Positions 16,257 to 24,099 of a DNA stretch of 64,000 nucleotides are shown one piece after another. Location: assembly GCF_040219615.1 (NCBI RefSeq), contig NZ_JAVJSE010000010.1:372001-436000 (forward strand). Reading direction: 5' to 3'. The DNA comes from Thalassobaculum_A sp040219615 (GTDB lineage Bacteria > Pseudomonadota > Alphaproteobacteria > Thalassobaculales > Thalassobaculaceae). A program made the position numbers and the translations under genes. The number at the start of each line of letters is the position of its first letter. The stretch's first letter is position 1. The notes beneath the pieces were generated by a model. The model had not been told where the DNA came from and ran no database searches. It worked only from the letters and a program-made list of their open reading frames with translations.

Positions 16257-17246
16257 TCAGTAGGTCCGGTCCAGGCGCAGCCAGCCGCGCCGGTCGCGCG
16301 ACTTCACGGTCACATCGCGCACCGCGCCGCCCGACAGGATCTTCAGCGGCACCTCGACCCCGGCCGGGCCGAGCGCCCGGACCCCGCGCCACAGCGCCTC
16401 CATCCGCCGGACCGGCTGGTCGCCGATCCCCAGGATCACGTCGCCCGGGCGGATCCCGGCGGCGGCGGCCGGCCCGCCGGGCGATACCCGGGCCACGACC
16501 AGCGCGCCGTTCGCCGGCTCCGGATACAGGCCGATCCAAGGGCTGGCCGGCGTGGTGGACTTCCCGAAGGCGAGCAGGTCGGAGAGGATCGGCGGCAACA
16601 GGTCGATCGGCACGAACATGTTGCCGGGCGGTCCGACCCCGTCGCCGGCGGCGTCGCCGACGATCAGCGAGCCGATGCCGACCAGCCGGCCTTCGGCATC
16701 GAACAGCCCGGCGCCCCCGAAATTCGGGATCGGCGGCGTCGTGAACAGCGCTTCCTCGAGCAGGTATTCCCAGCCGCCGGCGAAACTCCGGCGACCGACC
16801 ACCAGGGTCTGCCCGCTGATGCCGGGGGCCGCCGCCACCGCGCGCTGCCCGGCGACCAGGCGGTCGGCGCTGCCGAGCCGGGCCGCCGTGCTGCGCAGCG
16901 GCCGCAGGGCCCGCAGCAGGCCGAAGCCGGTGTCGTGGTCGTAGGCGACGATCTCGGCCGGGACCGGGCCACCGCCGCTGTCGGCCACCGTCACCTCGAT
17001 CGCCTCCATGATCAGGTAGCCGATGGTCAGGACCAGCCCGCCCTGGTCGATGACGACGCCGCCGCCGCGCCGCTCGGTGCCGAGCGAATCCGCGGTCCGG
17101 GAGTCCGCGGGCACGCGCGCCGCCACGGTCACCACGGAGTCGGCCGGGCGCGCGGCCGCCGCCGTCCCGTCATTCGCGGACAGCGGCAGAAACGTCAGGC
17201 AGAAAGCCAGGAACAGCAGGCGCGGGAACCGGGACGCAGCGGCCAT
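16257..17246 (-). CDS. HtrA-like PDZ protein lacking catalytic residues
   Basis: 329 residues: signal peptide (about 1-30), a trypsin-fold domain (about 40-210) and one PDZ domain (about 235-315; 'ARVSPGGPAAAAGIRPGDVILGIGD' region). In active HtrA/DegP the His motif reads LTNAHVV; here the aligned segment is VLTIGYLIMEA, with Tyr in place of His. The Ser motif GNSGGP aligns with PNFGGAG, with Phe in place of Ser. The Asp motif (DHDTGFGLLRA) is kept. Peptidase activity is therefore unlikely, and a chaperone or scaffold role in the periplasm is a fair inference. The start at 17246 has GGAGGT. Confidence 0.85.
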   Translation of the reverse strand: MAAASRFPRLLFLAFCLTFLPLSANDGTAAAARPADSVVTVAARVPADSRTADSLGTERRGGGVVIDQGGLVLTIGYLIMEAIEVTVADSGGGPVPAEIVAYDHDTGFGLLRALRPLRSTAARLGSADRLVAGQRAVAAAPGISGQTLVVGRRSFAGGWEYLLEEALFTTPPIPNFGGAGLFDAEGRLVGIGSLIVGDAAGDGVGPPGNMFVPIDLLPPILSDLLAFGKSTTPASPWIGLYPEPANGALVVARVSPGGPAAAAGIRPGDVILGIGDQPVRRMEALWRGVRALGPAGVEVPLKILSGGAVRDVTVKSRDRRGWLRLDRTY

Positions 17247-17373
17247 GGCTGACCTCCGGTTAGATGGTTAACATCGCAGATGGTCCCGGCCGTCGCCGGA
17301 ATCCAGCCCCGACGTGGCGGATTCCCGCCAAGTCTGGTAGCCTAGCATCAGGGAATGGCGACGGGTATCGACG

Positions 17374-17748
17374 ATGGCGCGCGGACAGGAATACGTAAGG
17401 GCCAAGGCCCAGGAGGCGCTCGACGCAACCGACGGGAACCGCCACGAGGCAAGCCTCCTGCTGCGGGTCTGGGCGGAAGCGGACGCCAAGCTCTACAAGG
17501 CCCTGACCGCGCCCCTGCTGGGCAACCTTGCGGCCCTCGCTGTCCAGCGCGTGGTGGCGCCGCAGACCCAGGTCGGGCGGCAGCGCAAGCCGATCCGCGA
17601 AGCCGAGTTGCTCGCCGCGATCGGCTCCCGCAACGGCCAGTCGATGGCGAGCACCCGTACGGTCGGGGCGCCGCCGCAAGGCAGCGTGCGCCACAAGCAG
17701 GCGGTCACCCTGCTGGCCTCGGCCTACCGTCGCAAGCCGGCGGGCTGA
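17374..17748 (+). CDS. Conserved-looking hypothetical protein, 124 aa
   Basis: Not recognised. The N-terminal half is helical and rich in Ala/Glu ('VRAKAQEALDATDGNRHEASLLLRVWAEAD' region), followed by a basic linker (RQRKPIREAELLAAIGSR) and a Ser/Thr/Gly-rich stretch. No signal peptide, membrane helix or cysteine is seen. Codon use matches the neighbours and the start ATG at 17374 follows the HtrA-like gene divergently by 127 bp. It is followed by a dispersed stem-loop repeat at 17772-17833. Probably a small soluble protein. Confidence 0.62.
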   Translation: MARGQEYVRAKAQEALDATDGNRHEASLLLRVWAEADAKLYKALTAPLLGNLAALAVQRVVAPQTQVGRQRKPIREAELLAAIGSRNGQSMASTRTVGAPPQGSVRHKQAVTLLASAYRRKPAG

Positions 17749-17771
17749 CCCTTCGCGCCCGCACGTCGTGC

Positions 17772-17833
17772 GGCACCTCAGGACGGGGGAGCGAATGACC
17801 GAAGCGATTGTTATTCTGTCATCCTGAGGTGCC
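17772..17833. repeat. Dispersed stem-loop repeat, family B copy 1
   Basis: Perfect 12-bp arms GGCACCTCAGGA (17772-17783) and TCCTGAGGTGCC (17822-17833) enclose a 38-base loop. A weaker outer pair (CCTTCG / CGAAGG) extends the structure. The core resembles the element at 29791-29899. It lies between two convergent genes. Such TCCTGAGG-containing elements are frequent between genes in Alphaproteobacteria; a role in transcript ends is inferred. Confidence 0.8.
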
Positions 17834-17863
17834 CGCCGCCCCGCGGCGAGCCCCGAAGGACGC

Positions 17864-18505
17864 TCACTTCGGCCGCGCCACCAGCATGTTCTCGTAGAGC
17901 TTGGCGATATAGGCCGGGTCGGCACCGATCTGCTGGTTCGTCCGCGAGCGGTGCTCGGCGGTCTCGGCGACGCCGGCCGACACCATGATCGGCGCCGGCT
18001 CGTCCGGGACCACGGCCAGCCCGGTCTTCTCGAGCCCGCCGAGAATGTCCTGGCTCTGCTTGCGGAACCGCTGGAACGACGCGTCGAACATCGAGGAATC
18101 GCGCCGCGAGCCCGGGTTCGAGGCGCGCGACAGCGCCATCGAGAAGATGTCCAGGATCAGGTTGGAATTCCGGCTATCCAGCCAGGCCGCGATCATGGCG
18201 TTCCAGACCGCCGTGACATAGGTCCGCGAGCCCGAGCCCATCAACCCCTTCGACAGGGTCTGGTCGGCCGCCGCGACCATCGCGTCACTCGGCATCTGCG
18301 GAACGATCACGAAGCCCGCGAGTTCGAGCGACTCGATGACGTCCTTGGCGTCCTTCTGATACTTCTCCCACTCGTTCTCGATCAGGAACGAGCCGAGGAT
18401 GTCGACCTCGTTGTTCTGGACGTTGTTGAGGAACTTCGCGAACTCCTTCGCGAAGTGCTCAATGATCGAGGGCTGTGGGCGTGGAGCCTGTGTCCTGCCG
18501 CGCAT
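17864..18505 (-). CDS. Uncharacterised protein with internal duplication, 213 aa
   Basis: Not recognised. Two halves align without gaps. Half 1 (near 47-81) reads WEKYQKDAKDVIESLE / LAGFVIVPQMPSDAMV. Half 2 (near 148-182) reads FQRFRKQSQDILGGLE / KTGLAVVPDEPAPIMV. Each half therefore has an amphipathic helix, a G-[FL]-x-[VI]-VP strand and a P..-MV segment. No signal peptide or membrane helix. The start at 18505 has AGAGGAA upstream. Its codon use is slightly less GC-rich than the neighbours', with more Asn and Lys. Possibly a small tandem-domain binding protein. Confidence 0.7.
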   Translation of the reverse strand: MRGRTQAPRPQPSIIEHFAKEFAKFLNNVQNNEVDILGSFLIENEWEKYQKDAKDVIESLELAGFVIVPQMPSDAMVAAADQTLSKGLMGSGSRTYVTAVWNAMIAAWLDSRNSNLILDIFSMALSRASNPGSRRDSSMFDASFQRFRKQSQDILGGLEKTGLAVVPDEPAPIMVSAGVAETAEHRSRTNQQIGADPAYIAKLYENMLVARPK

Positions 18506-18686
18506 GCCGTGTTTCCTCTTCGAGAGCGATCACCGGATCGCCACTCACATCACTGAAAAGCTGCCGGCGTGTCCGCGATACCGTCGCCCGACGGCACACC
18601 GGCCATTCCACTCACTATAGACGAAAGCCGTTGTTTTTAAAATGCCAACGCGGCGAAACCATGGCAGCCACAGATCGCTTCGCCGG

Positions 18687-19097
18687 TCAGCGCTGGGGCT
18701 TCGGGCGAAGGAAGCGCGGCGGTGTCGGGATCGTGATCCGTTCGTCGCCGCCCGGCAGCTCCCGCCAGTCGCGGGCCGTGCCCTGCAGCAACCGGGCCTT
18801 CAGGCGCCTGGCGCGCCGCGCCGCGTCGCCCCCGATCCGGTCGCGCTGCCACCCCGGCAGGGCGTCGAAAGCCGCGCTGGCGGTGCGCAGATCGGCCTGC
18901 CGGCCCGACTTGTAGGCCCGGTTGACCTCGCGCGCGACCACGCTGGCCGGACCGAGTTCGGCAGTGACGGTCTCCGAAAGCAGTCCAAGGGCCTGGCGGT
19001 CCCGCCCATCGATCTCGGTCATGCTCGCCCCGTCCGACACCTGTCCGACCTCGAATAGATAATGCAGCCGCGGACCGCTGTCATGCTTCTCGCTCAT
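18687..19097 (-). CDS. Hypothetical protein in receiver operon, 136 aa
   Basis: Not recognised. The protein is soluble and charged; the N-terminal ~35 residues contain 'LHYLFEVGQVSDGASMTEIDG', followed by a helical region ('REVNRAYKSGRQADLRTASAAFDALPG' region) and a basic Pro-rich tail. The start at 19097 lies 17 bp inside the end of the Hpt-like gene, so translation is probably coupled. With the Hpt-like protein and the receiver it forms a three-gene signalling operon, and a partner or output role is inferred from that alone. Confidence 0.68.
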   Translation of the reverse strand: MSEKHDSGPRLHYLFEVGQVSDGASMTEIDGRDRQALGLLSETVTAELGPASVVAREVNRAYKSGRQADLRTASAAFDALPGWQRDRIGGDAARRARRLKARLLQGTARDWRELPGGDERITIPTPPRFLRPKPQR

Positions 19098-19617
19098 GGC
19101 CGTCCGCCGGCTCCCCGTCGCCCGGTTCCGCCCGGAACTTGCGGCGGGCCTCGCCGAATGCCTGCACGATCGCGCTCTCGACGATGCCGCCGCGGCCGGT
19201 GATGCGGTTCGCCAGCACGGCGTACAGCGCATCGATGTGCAGCCCGACGACGCGTGCCTGACGATCCTCCAGCGTCTCCAGTCCGGAGACGAAATCGTTG
19301 AGAGACTTGCCGATCTGGCTCAGCAGATCGTAGCCGATGGTCCCGCCGGCCCCCTTGATCTCCAGCGAGTTGTCGTAGATCTCCGCGATCATCGCCCGCT
19401 GCTGCTCCGGCTCCGGCCGCGACTCGCGCAGCAGGCGCCGCATGGCCACCAGCCGCTCGGCGATGTCCGCGGTGAACGCGTCGCGCGACTTGTGGACCAC
19501 CTCCTCGAGCTTGCGGACCACCTCGGGCGTGAGCCGCAGGTCGAAGCCGTCGCGGAAGTTGACCGCCTTCTGCTTGAGGTCGGCACGGGGCGGAATGATC
19601 TTGGGACGTCGCGCCAC
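19081..19617 (-). CDS. Hpt-like protein without the phospho-histidine
   Basis: 178 residues, mostly helical. Residues ~76-140 look like a histidine-phosphotransfer bundle: 'SLEIKGAGGTIGYDLLSQIG' corresponds to the Hpt core AHxLKGxAGxxG....L. In this alignment L85 takes the place of the phosphorylated His, while K88, G89 and the GG pair are kept. A second conserved block is 'RVVGLHIDALYAVLANRI'. It uses a GTG start at 19617 with AGGCGG upstream, and begins 9 bp after the receiver gene. Without the His it cannot act as a normal phosphorelay protein; docking to the receiver is more likely. Confidence 0.72.
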   Translation of the reverse strand: MARRPKIIPPRADLKQKAVNFRDGFDLRLTPEVVRKLEEVVHKSRDAFTADIAERLVAMRRLLRESRPEPEQQRAMIAEIYDNSLEIKGAGGTIGYDLLSQIGKSLNDFVSGLETLEDRQARVVGLHIDALYAVLANRITGRGGIVESAIVQAFGEARRKFRAEPGDGEPADGHEREA

Positions 19618-19626
19618 GGTGCCGCC

Positions 19627-20121
19627 TCAGCTGTCTGTCCGGCGCCGGTCCGGCCCGGTATACGGCACCTGGCGGCGCCGCCGGTCCGGCCCGAAATAGC
19701 CCTCGGCGCTCACGAAGGCCCGCGGCCGCGCGATCACCGCCACCAGCCGCCGGTACAGCCCCTCCACGTGGAACGGCTTCGCCAGGAACTCGGTGACTCC
19801 CATGTCACGCGCCTTGACCACGTAGTCCTCCTCGGAATTGGCGGTCAGCATGATGATCGGGACCATGCGGTCGTCCGATTCCGGCGAGTTCCGGACCCAG
19901 TCGATCAGGACCAGCCCGTTCTCCGGTACCAGGTGATAGTCGGTGATGATGACGTCGGCCGGCGAGCGCCGGAGCTCCTTGCAGGCATGCTCCACCGACC
20001 CCGCGATCCGGATCGCGGTGGCCCCCAGGACGTGGAGGATGTCGCGGATCAGCTGGCCCGACAGCGGGCTCCTGTCGACGACGAGGAAGCTCACCTTGGA
20101 GAAGTCGATCTTCTCGGGCAT
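19627..20121 (-). CDS. Single-domain response regulator (CheY-like)
   Basis: 164 residues. Receiver domain about 10-130: phospho-acceptor D61 (VIITDYHLV), T93 (MLTAN) and K115 (FLAKPF) are present. The metal-binding pocket has D16 but R17 where a second acid is common (LVVDRS). The tail carries two copies of GPDRRR, a motif seen on many alphaproteobacterial receivers. There is no output domain. It heads the operon with the Hpt-like gene; GGAGG lies just upstream of the start. Its kinase is not in this window. Confidence 0.88.
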   Translation of the reverse strand: MPEKIDFSKVSFLVVDRSPLSGQLIRDILHVLGATAIRIAGSVEHACKELRRSPADVIITDYHLVPENGLVLIDWVRNSPESDDRMVPIIMLTANSEEDYVVKARDMGVTEFLAKPFHVEGLYRRLVAVIARPRAFVSAEGYFGPDRRRRQVPYTGPDRRRTDS

Positions 20122-20271
20122 TCGCCTCCATCCCCCGCCGCGGCACCGCGCGCTCTGCTTTCACCGAAGGAAGCCGAAGTGCGGCTCCCAAATCGTCACG
20201 CGTACATCCCATGCATCAACGATGCCATGGTTGTCCACAGCGGCATACCCCGCGGTTTCCGCGCCTCCCGG

Positions 20272-21195
20272 TCACGCTCCGTGCCGCACCCGCTCGCGCA
20301 GCGAGATGTAGATGCCGCTGGCGACCAGGATGGCGATGCCGACCCAGGTCCAGCCGTCCGGGAAATCGCCGAACCAGTAGTAGCCGATGATCGTCGCGGT
20401 CACGATCTCGGCGTAGCCGAACGGGGCGATCAGCGCCGCCGGCGCCTTCTCGAAGGCGCGGATCATCAGGTAGTGGCCGCCGGCCCCGATGATGCCCATG
20501 GCCGCCATCTTGGCAAGCTGGACCGGCTCCGGCGTCACCCAGACCATCGGCATCGCGAGGCTGCTCGCCGACAGGCAGACCAGCGAGGTCCAGGCCAGGG
20601 TGACCAGCGGCGGCGCCGCATGGCTCAGCCGTCGGGTCAGGAGCACGTAGCCGGCGAAGCTGACGCCGGCGCCGAGCGCCAGCAGGGCGCCCGGCTGCAG
20701 CACGGTCAGCCCGGGCCGCAGCACCACCAGGGCGCCGGCGAAGCCGACCAGCACCGCCGACCAGCGGCGGACGCCGACCGCCTCGCCCAGGACCAGGGGC
20801 GACAGCGCGGTGACGATCAGCGGGGCGATGAACAGCAACGCCAGGGCGTCGGCGATCGGCATGGTGCGGATCGCCCCGAAGAACAGGAAGGTGCCGCACA
20901 GGATGCCGAAGCCGCGCGCCACCTGCAGCGGCAGCCGGATCGGCCGCAGCATGGCCCGCGGGCTGGTGGCCAGCGCCAGCGGCACGATCAGCATCGACTG
21001 GAACAGGAAGCGCGCCCACACCAGCTGGGCCGCCGCGAACACCTCGGTCATCGACTTGGCGAATCCGTCCATCACCGGCAGCAGCGCCACCGAGGCCAGC
21101 ATCAGCCCGATGCCCAGCAGCGGCCGGTCGGGCGGCGGCGCGGCCGGCGCGGCCGGGTCCGGGGCGTTGGCGAGGGCGGCGGCGGGACGGGTCAT
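20272..21195 (-). CDS. EamA/DMT-family transporter
   Basis: 307 residues with ten predicted membrane helices in two EamA repeats (about 27-160 and 170-300). Typical family features are the 'WARFLFQSMLIVP' region in the first half and 'RAFEKAPAALIAPFGYAEI' near the end. Such proteins export amino acids or other metabolites. The proline/alanine-rich N-terminus (about 1-25) is cytoplasmic and low complexity. It is divergent from the hydroxyacid dehydrogenase gene across about 80 bp. Substrate unknown. Confidence 0.9.
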   Translation of the reverse strand: MTRPAAALANAPDPAAPAAPPPDRPLLGIGLMLASVALLPVMDGFAKSMTEVFAAAQLVWARFLFQSMLIVPLALATSPRAMLRPIRLPLQVARGFGILCGTFLFFGAIRTMPIADALALLFIAPLIVTALSPLVLGEAVGVRRWSAVLVGFAGALVVLRPGLTVLQPGALLALGAGVSFAGYVLLTRRLSHAAPPLVTLAWTSLVCLSASSLAMPMVWVTPEPVQLAKMAAMGIIGAGGHYLMIRAFEKAPAALIAPFGYAEIVTATIIGYYWFGDFPDGWTWVGIAILVASGIYISLRERVRHGA

Positions 21196-21276
21196 GCTGT
21201 GCCAGCGTTCTTCTTGTGGTTTGCGGCACCGCGTCCCGGCGGCCTAGCATGGCCGGCCACGGTGGGGAGGATGCGG

Positions 21277-22275
21277 GTGTCCGGTCTCGAACGGGTGCGG
21301 CTGCACGTCAAGAACAATCGCGCCGGCGAGGACATCTTCCGGATGACCGAGGCGCTTGTCGCCGAGGCGGCGGCGCGCCGTCCCGAGGTCGCCGGGCGGG
21401 TCGACACCCTGATCGACTTCGACCTCGACCGGTTCTCGGAATCGATGCGGACCGCGCACGCCCTGGTCACCTGGGACCTGCCGACCGAGGACCTCCGGCG
21501 ACGGGCGCCGGCCCTGCGCTGGATCCATATCATCGGCGCCGGGGTCGAGCATCTGCGGCCGCTGGACTGGCTGCCGCCCGGCGTGGTGCTGACCAACAAC
21601 CGCGGCGTCCATGCCGAGAAGACGGCGGAGTCGGCGCTGATGGCGGTGCTGATGCTGAACAACCGGATCCCGGCCTACGTCACCGACCAGCGCGCCCGGC
21701 GCTGGGCGCCGGTGTTCGCCACCCCGGTCGCCGGCAAGACCGTCGCGGTGGTCGGGGTCGGCGAGATGGGCCACGCCGCGGCCCGCGCCTTCAAGCGTGC
21801 CGGGCTGCGGGTGCTCGGGGTGCGGCGCGGCGGCCGGCCCCGGCGCTCGGTCGACCGCATGGTCGGGCCGGACCGCCTGCACGAGGTGCTCGCCGAGGCC
21901 GATTTCGTGCACGTCGCCACGCCGCTGACCGAGGAGACCCGGCACCTGATCGACGGCCGCGCCATGGACGCCATGAAGCCCGGCGCCGGGCTGGTCAATT
22001 TCGGCCGCGGCCCGGTGGTCGACGTCGACGCGCTGGCCGAGCGGCTGCGCGACGGCCGGCTGGGCGGCGCCGTCCTGGACGTCCACGACCCGGAGCCGCT
22101 GCCCGCAGGTTCGCCGCTGTGGGACGTGCCGAACCTGATCCTGACCCCGCACGTCTCGTCCGACGACGACGTCAGCTACGTCCCGAAGACCCTGGACCTG
22201 GTGTTCGACAACCTGGGACGGCTGCTGGCCGGGCGGCCGCTTCGCAATCGCGTGAGACCGGCGCTGGGATACTGA
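21277..22275 (+). CDS. D-2-hydroxyacid dehydrogenase (NAD-binding)
   Basis: 333 residues of the D-isomer-specific 2-hydroxyacid dehydrogenase family. The NAD-binding motif GVGEMG lies in 'VAVVGVGEMGHAAARAF' (near 155). The catalytic blocks follow: R in 'LVNFGRGPVVD', E in 'LDVHDPEPLP' and H in 'ILTPHVSS'. The GTG at 21277 was chosen because the GGGGAGG site sits six bases before it; the ATG at 21271 touches that site directly and is a less likely start. It reduces 2-keto acids or oxidises D-2-hydroxy acids. Substrate unknown. Confidence 0.88.
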   Translation: MSGLERVRLHVKNNRAGEDIFRMTEALVAEAAARRPEVAGRVDTLIDFDLDRFSESMRTAHALVTWDLPTEDLRRRAPALRWIHIIGAGVEHLRPLDWLPPGVVLTNNRGVHAEKTAESALMAVLMLNNRIPAYVTDQRARRWAPVFATPVAGKTVAVVGVGEMGHAAARAFKRAGLRVLGVRRGGRPRRSVDRMVGPDRLHEVLAEADFVHVATPLTEETRHLIDGRAMDAMKPGAGLVNFGRGPVVDVDALAERLRDGRLGGAVLDVHDPEPLPAGSPLWDVPNLILTPHVSSDDDVSYVPKTLDLVFDNLGRLLAGRPLRNRVRPALGY

Positions 22276-22352
22276 GCCGGGGCTGCGACGCGGACCCGAC
22301 CGTCTGCTACAGTCGTCGCAGGGGCCGGCATGGGCTGCGTCGGAGGTGACGG

Positions 22353-23189
22353 ATGCGACCTCGAGGATGGCTGTGGGCCCTGCTGGCCCTCGTGGCATGG
22401 CCGGGCCCCCAGGCCCTCGCCCAGGCCCAGGTCGCGCCCGGCGCGCCGCCCGGCCGCACCCCCGTCGACCTGGAACTGGTGCTGGCGGTCGACGTGTCGC
22501 GCTCGATGGATGCCCACGAGCAGGCGCTGCAGCGCGCCGGCTACGTCAACGCGTTCCGTGACGCCGAGGTGCTGCGCGCGATCCGGTCGGGTCCGATCGG
22601 GCGGATCGCCGTCACCTATGTCGAATGGGCGGGTGCCGGCCTGCAGCACGTGGTGGTGCCGTGGATGCTGGTCGAGGACGCCGCCTCGGGCGACGGCGTG
22701 TCGCGCGCCCTCGAGTTCGCCCCCTACGACGCGAGGCGCCGGACCTCGATCTCCGATGCCCTGCTGTTCTCGGCCGCGCTGTTCCAGACCAGCGGCTTCG
22801 CCGGGTCGCGCCGGGTCATCGACGTGTCCGGCGACGGGCCGAACAACCAGGGCGTGGCGGTGGCGCTCGCCCGCGACCGCGTGCTGGACCAGGGCATCGT
22901 CATCAACGGCCTGCCGATCATGCTGAACCCGCGCCAGCCGTCGGGCTTCTTCGACGTCGCCGAGCTCGACCTGTACTACGAGGATTGCGTGATCGGCGGG
23001 TTCGGCGCCTTCATCGTGACGGTGACCGACCCATCCGAGTTCGTCTCGGCGATCCGCCGCAAGCTGATCCTGGAGATCGCGGGGCGGGTGCCCCGGGTGA
23101 TACCCGCGCAGGCCAGCGGGCCGCTCGCCCCCACGGACTGCATGATCGGCGAACGGCTCTGGGAGATGTGGCTGCAGGGCCTGGAATGA
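22353..23189 (+). CDS. DUF1194 family secreted von Willebrand A-like protein
   Basis: 278 residues. A signal peptide (about 1-24, ending ALAQAQ) is followed by a von Willebrand factor A fold. The metal-ion-dependent adhesion motif is D47-V-S49-R-S51 (LAVDVSRSMD), with a later 'DVSGDGPNNQG' loop. This is the DUF1194 pattern, a family common in Alphaproteobacteria with no defined function. GGAGGTGAC supports the start. It follows the hydroxyacid dehydrogenase on the same strand by 77 bp. Periplasmic location is inferred from the signal. Confidence 0.9.
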   Translation: MRPRGWLWALLALVAWPGPQALAQAQVAPGAPPGRTPVDLELVLAVDVSRSMDAHEQALQRAGYVNAFRDAEVLRAIRSGPIGRIAVTYVEWAGAGLQHVVVPWMLVEDAASGDGVSRALEFAPYDARRRTSISDALLFSAALFQTSGFAGSRRVIDVSGDGPNNQGVAVALARDRVLDQGIVINGLPIMLNPRQPSGFFDVAELDLYYEDCVIGGFGAFIVTVTDPSEFVSAIRRKLILEIAGRVPRVIPAQASGPLAPTDCMIGERLWEMWLQGLE

Positions 23190-23269
23190 CGTGATGCCCT
23201 CGCGTCACCAATCCGTTTCCGGCCGACCGGCTCGCGCCGCCGCGCCGATCCCCTATATTGCATAGCGAC

Positions 23270-23983
23270 ATGTCCAGCGACCGCCCGATACCGCCTCCCG
23301 ACGACATTATCCCCCTGACCAGGGAGAACATCCGCTCCGGCCGCATCCGCGACTGGGTGTCCAGGCATGACGGCAGCTTCAAGCCGCTGAGCGACGACGA
23401 GCTGCGCCGCACCCGTGCCGCCATGTTCCCGCCGGACGGCCGGCCCGACGGCCCGGTCTGGCTGTTCGGCTACGGCTCGCTGATCTGGAACCCCGCGATC
23501 GAGTTCGTGGAGAAGCGCCCGGCGACGGTGCACGGCCTGCACCGCCGGTTCTGCCTGCAGACCTATCTCGGCCGCGGCTCGCGCGAGCGCCCGGGACTGG
23601 TGCTGGCGCTGGACCGCGGCGGCTGCTGCCGCGGCGTGGCGTTCCGGATCGCGCCGGAGCATGTCGAGAGCGAGCTCGACATCGTCTGGCGCCGCGAGAT
23701 GATCAGCCACGCCTACCTGCCGCGCTGGCTGACCGCGACGACCTCCGACGGCCCGGTCAGGGCGATCGGCTTCGTGATCAACCGCGGGCACGAACGCTAT
23801 ACCGGCGCCCTGTCGGAGGAGGCGGTGGCCGACACCATCGCCCACGCCGCCGGCTTCCTGGGGCCGTGCTGCGACTACCTGTTCAACACCGTCGAGCATC
23901 TCGACGAGTTGGGCATGCCCGACGCCGGGCTGTCGCGCCTCGCCCGCCGGGTGAAGGAGATCCGGGCCGACGGCCCGGCCTGA
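23270..23983 (+). CDS. ChaC-like gamma-glutamylcyclotransferase
   Basis: 237 residues. The substrate loop FGYGSLIWNP (near 69) and 'VHGLHRRFCLQ' identify the ChaC/GGCT family, which releases 5-oxoproline from glutathione, leaving Cys-Gly. The first ~45 residues form an extra charged N-terminal region ending before 'MFPPDGRPDGPVW'. A TATATT box lies 10 bp upstream of the ATG at 23270, and no Shine-Dalgarno is seen, so the message may be leaderless; an in-frame TTG at 23258 is less likely. It converges on the HyuA-type gene, which could be a 5-oxoprolinase subunit. Confidence 0.9.
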   Translation: MSSDRPIPPPDDIIPLTRENIRSGRIRDWVSRHDGSFKPLSDDELRRTRAAMFPPDGRPDGPVWLFGYGSLIWNPAIEFVEKRPATVHGLHRRFCLQTYLGRGSRERPGLVLALDRGGCCRGVAFRIAPEHVESELDIVWRREMISHAYLPRWLTATTSDGPVRAIGFVINRGHERYTGALSEEAVADTIAHAAGFLGPCCDYLFNTVEHLDELGMPDAGLSRLARRVKEIRADGPA

Positions 23984-23989
23984 GCGGGC

Positions 23990-24093
23990 CGGAATGACGA
24001 GGGACGGGACGTGCGGACGCGCTCGGGCATACCCCCCTTTACCGTCATTCCGGACGGACGCGCCGCCCTCGGCGCGGCCGATCCGGAACCCCC
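23990..24093. repeat. Paired inverted repeat, family A copy 1 (degraded left half)
   Basis: CCGGAATGACG at 23990-24000 pairs with CGTCATTCCGG at 24043-24053. The right half continues to the CCGGAACCC end at 24093, but the left half is truncated by the end of the ChaC gene. It lies between convergent ChaC and HyuA genes. Same family as the elements at 28523, 57344 and 59125. Confidence 0.78.
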
Positions 24094-24099
24094 GGTCCC

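Noticed and set aside
18611..18620. CTCACTATAG, which resembles the core of a T7 promoter
   Set aside because: Only ten bases match, the upstream TAATACGA part is absent, and no phage genes are present; chance match.
19096..21270. Very long forward open frame running into the hydroxyacid dehydrogenase gene
   Set aside because: The part before 21271 is antisense to the receiver, Hpt-like and EamA genes, is rich in Arg/His/Gln and has no motif; it is a GC-rich shadow of those genes.
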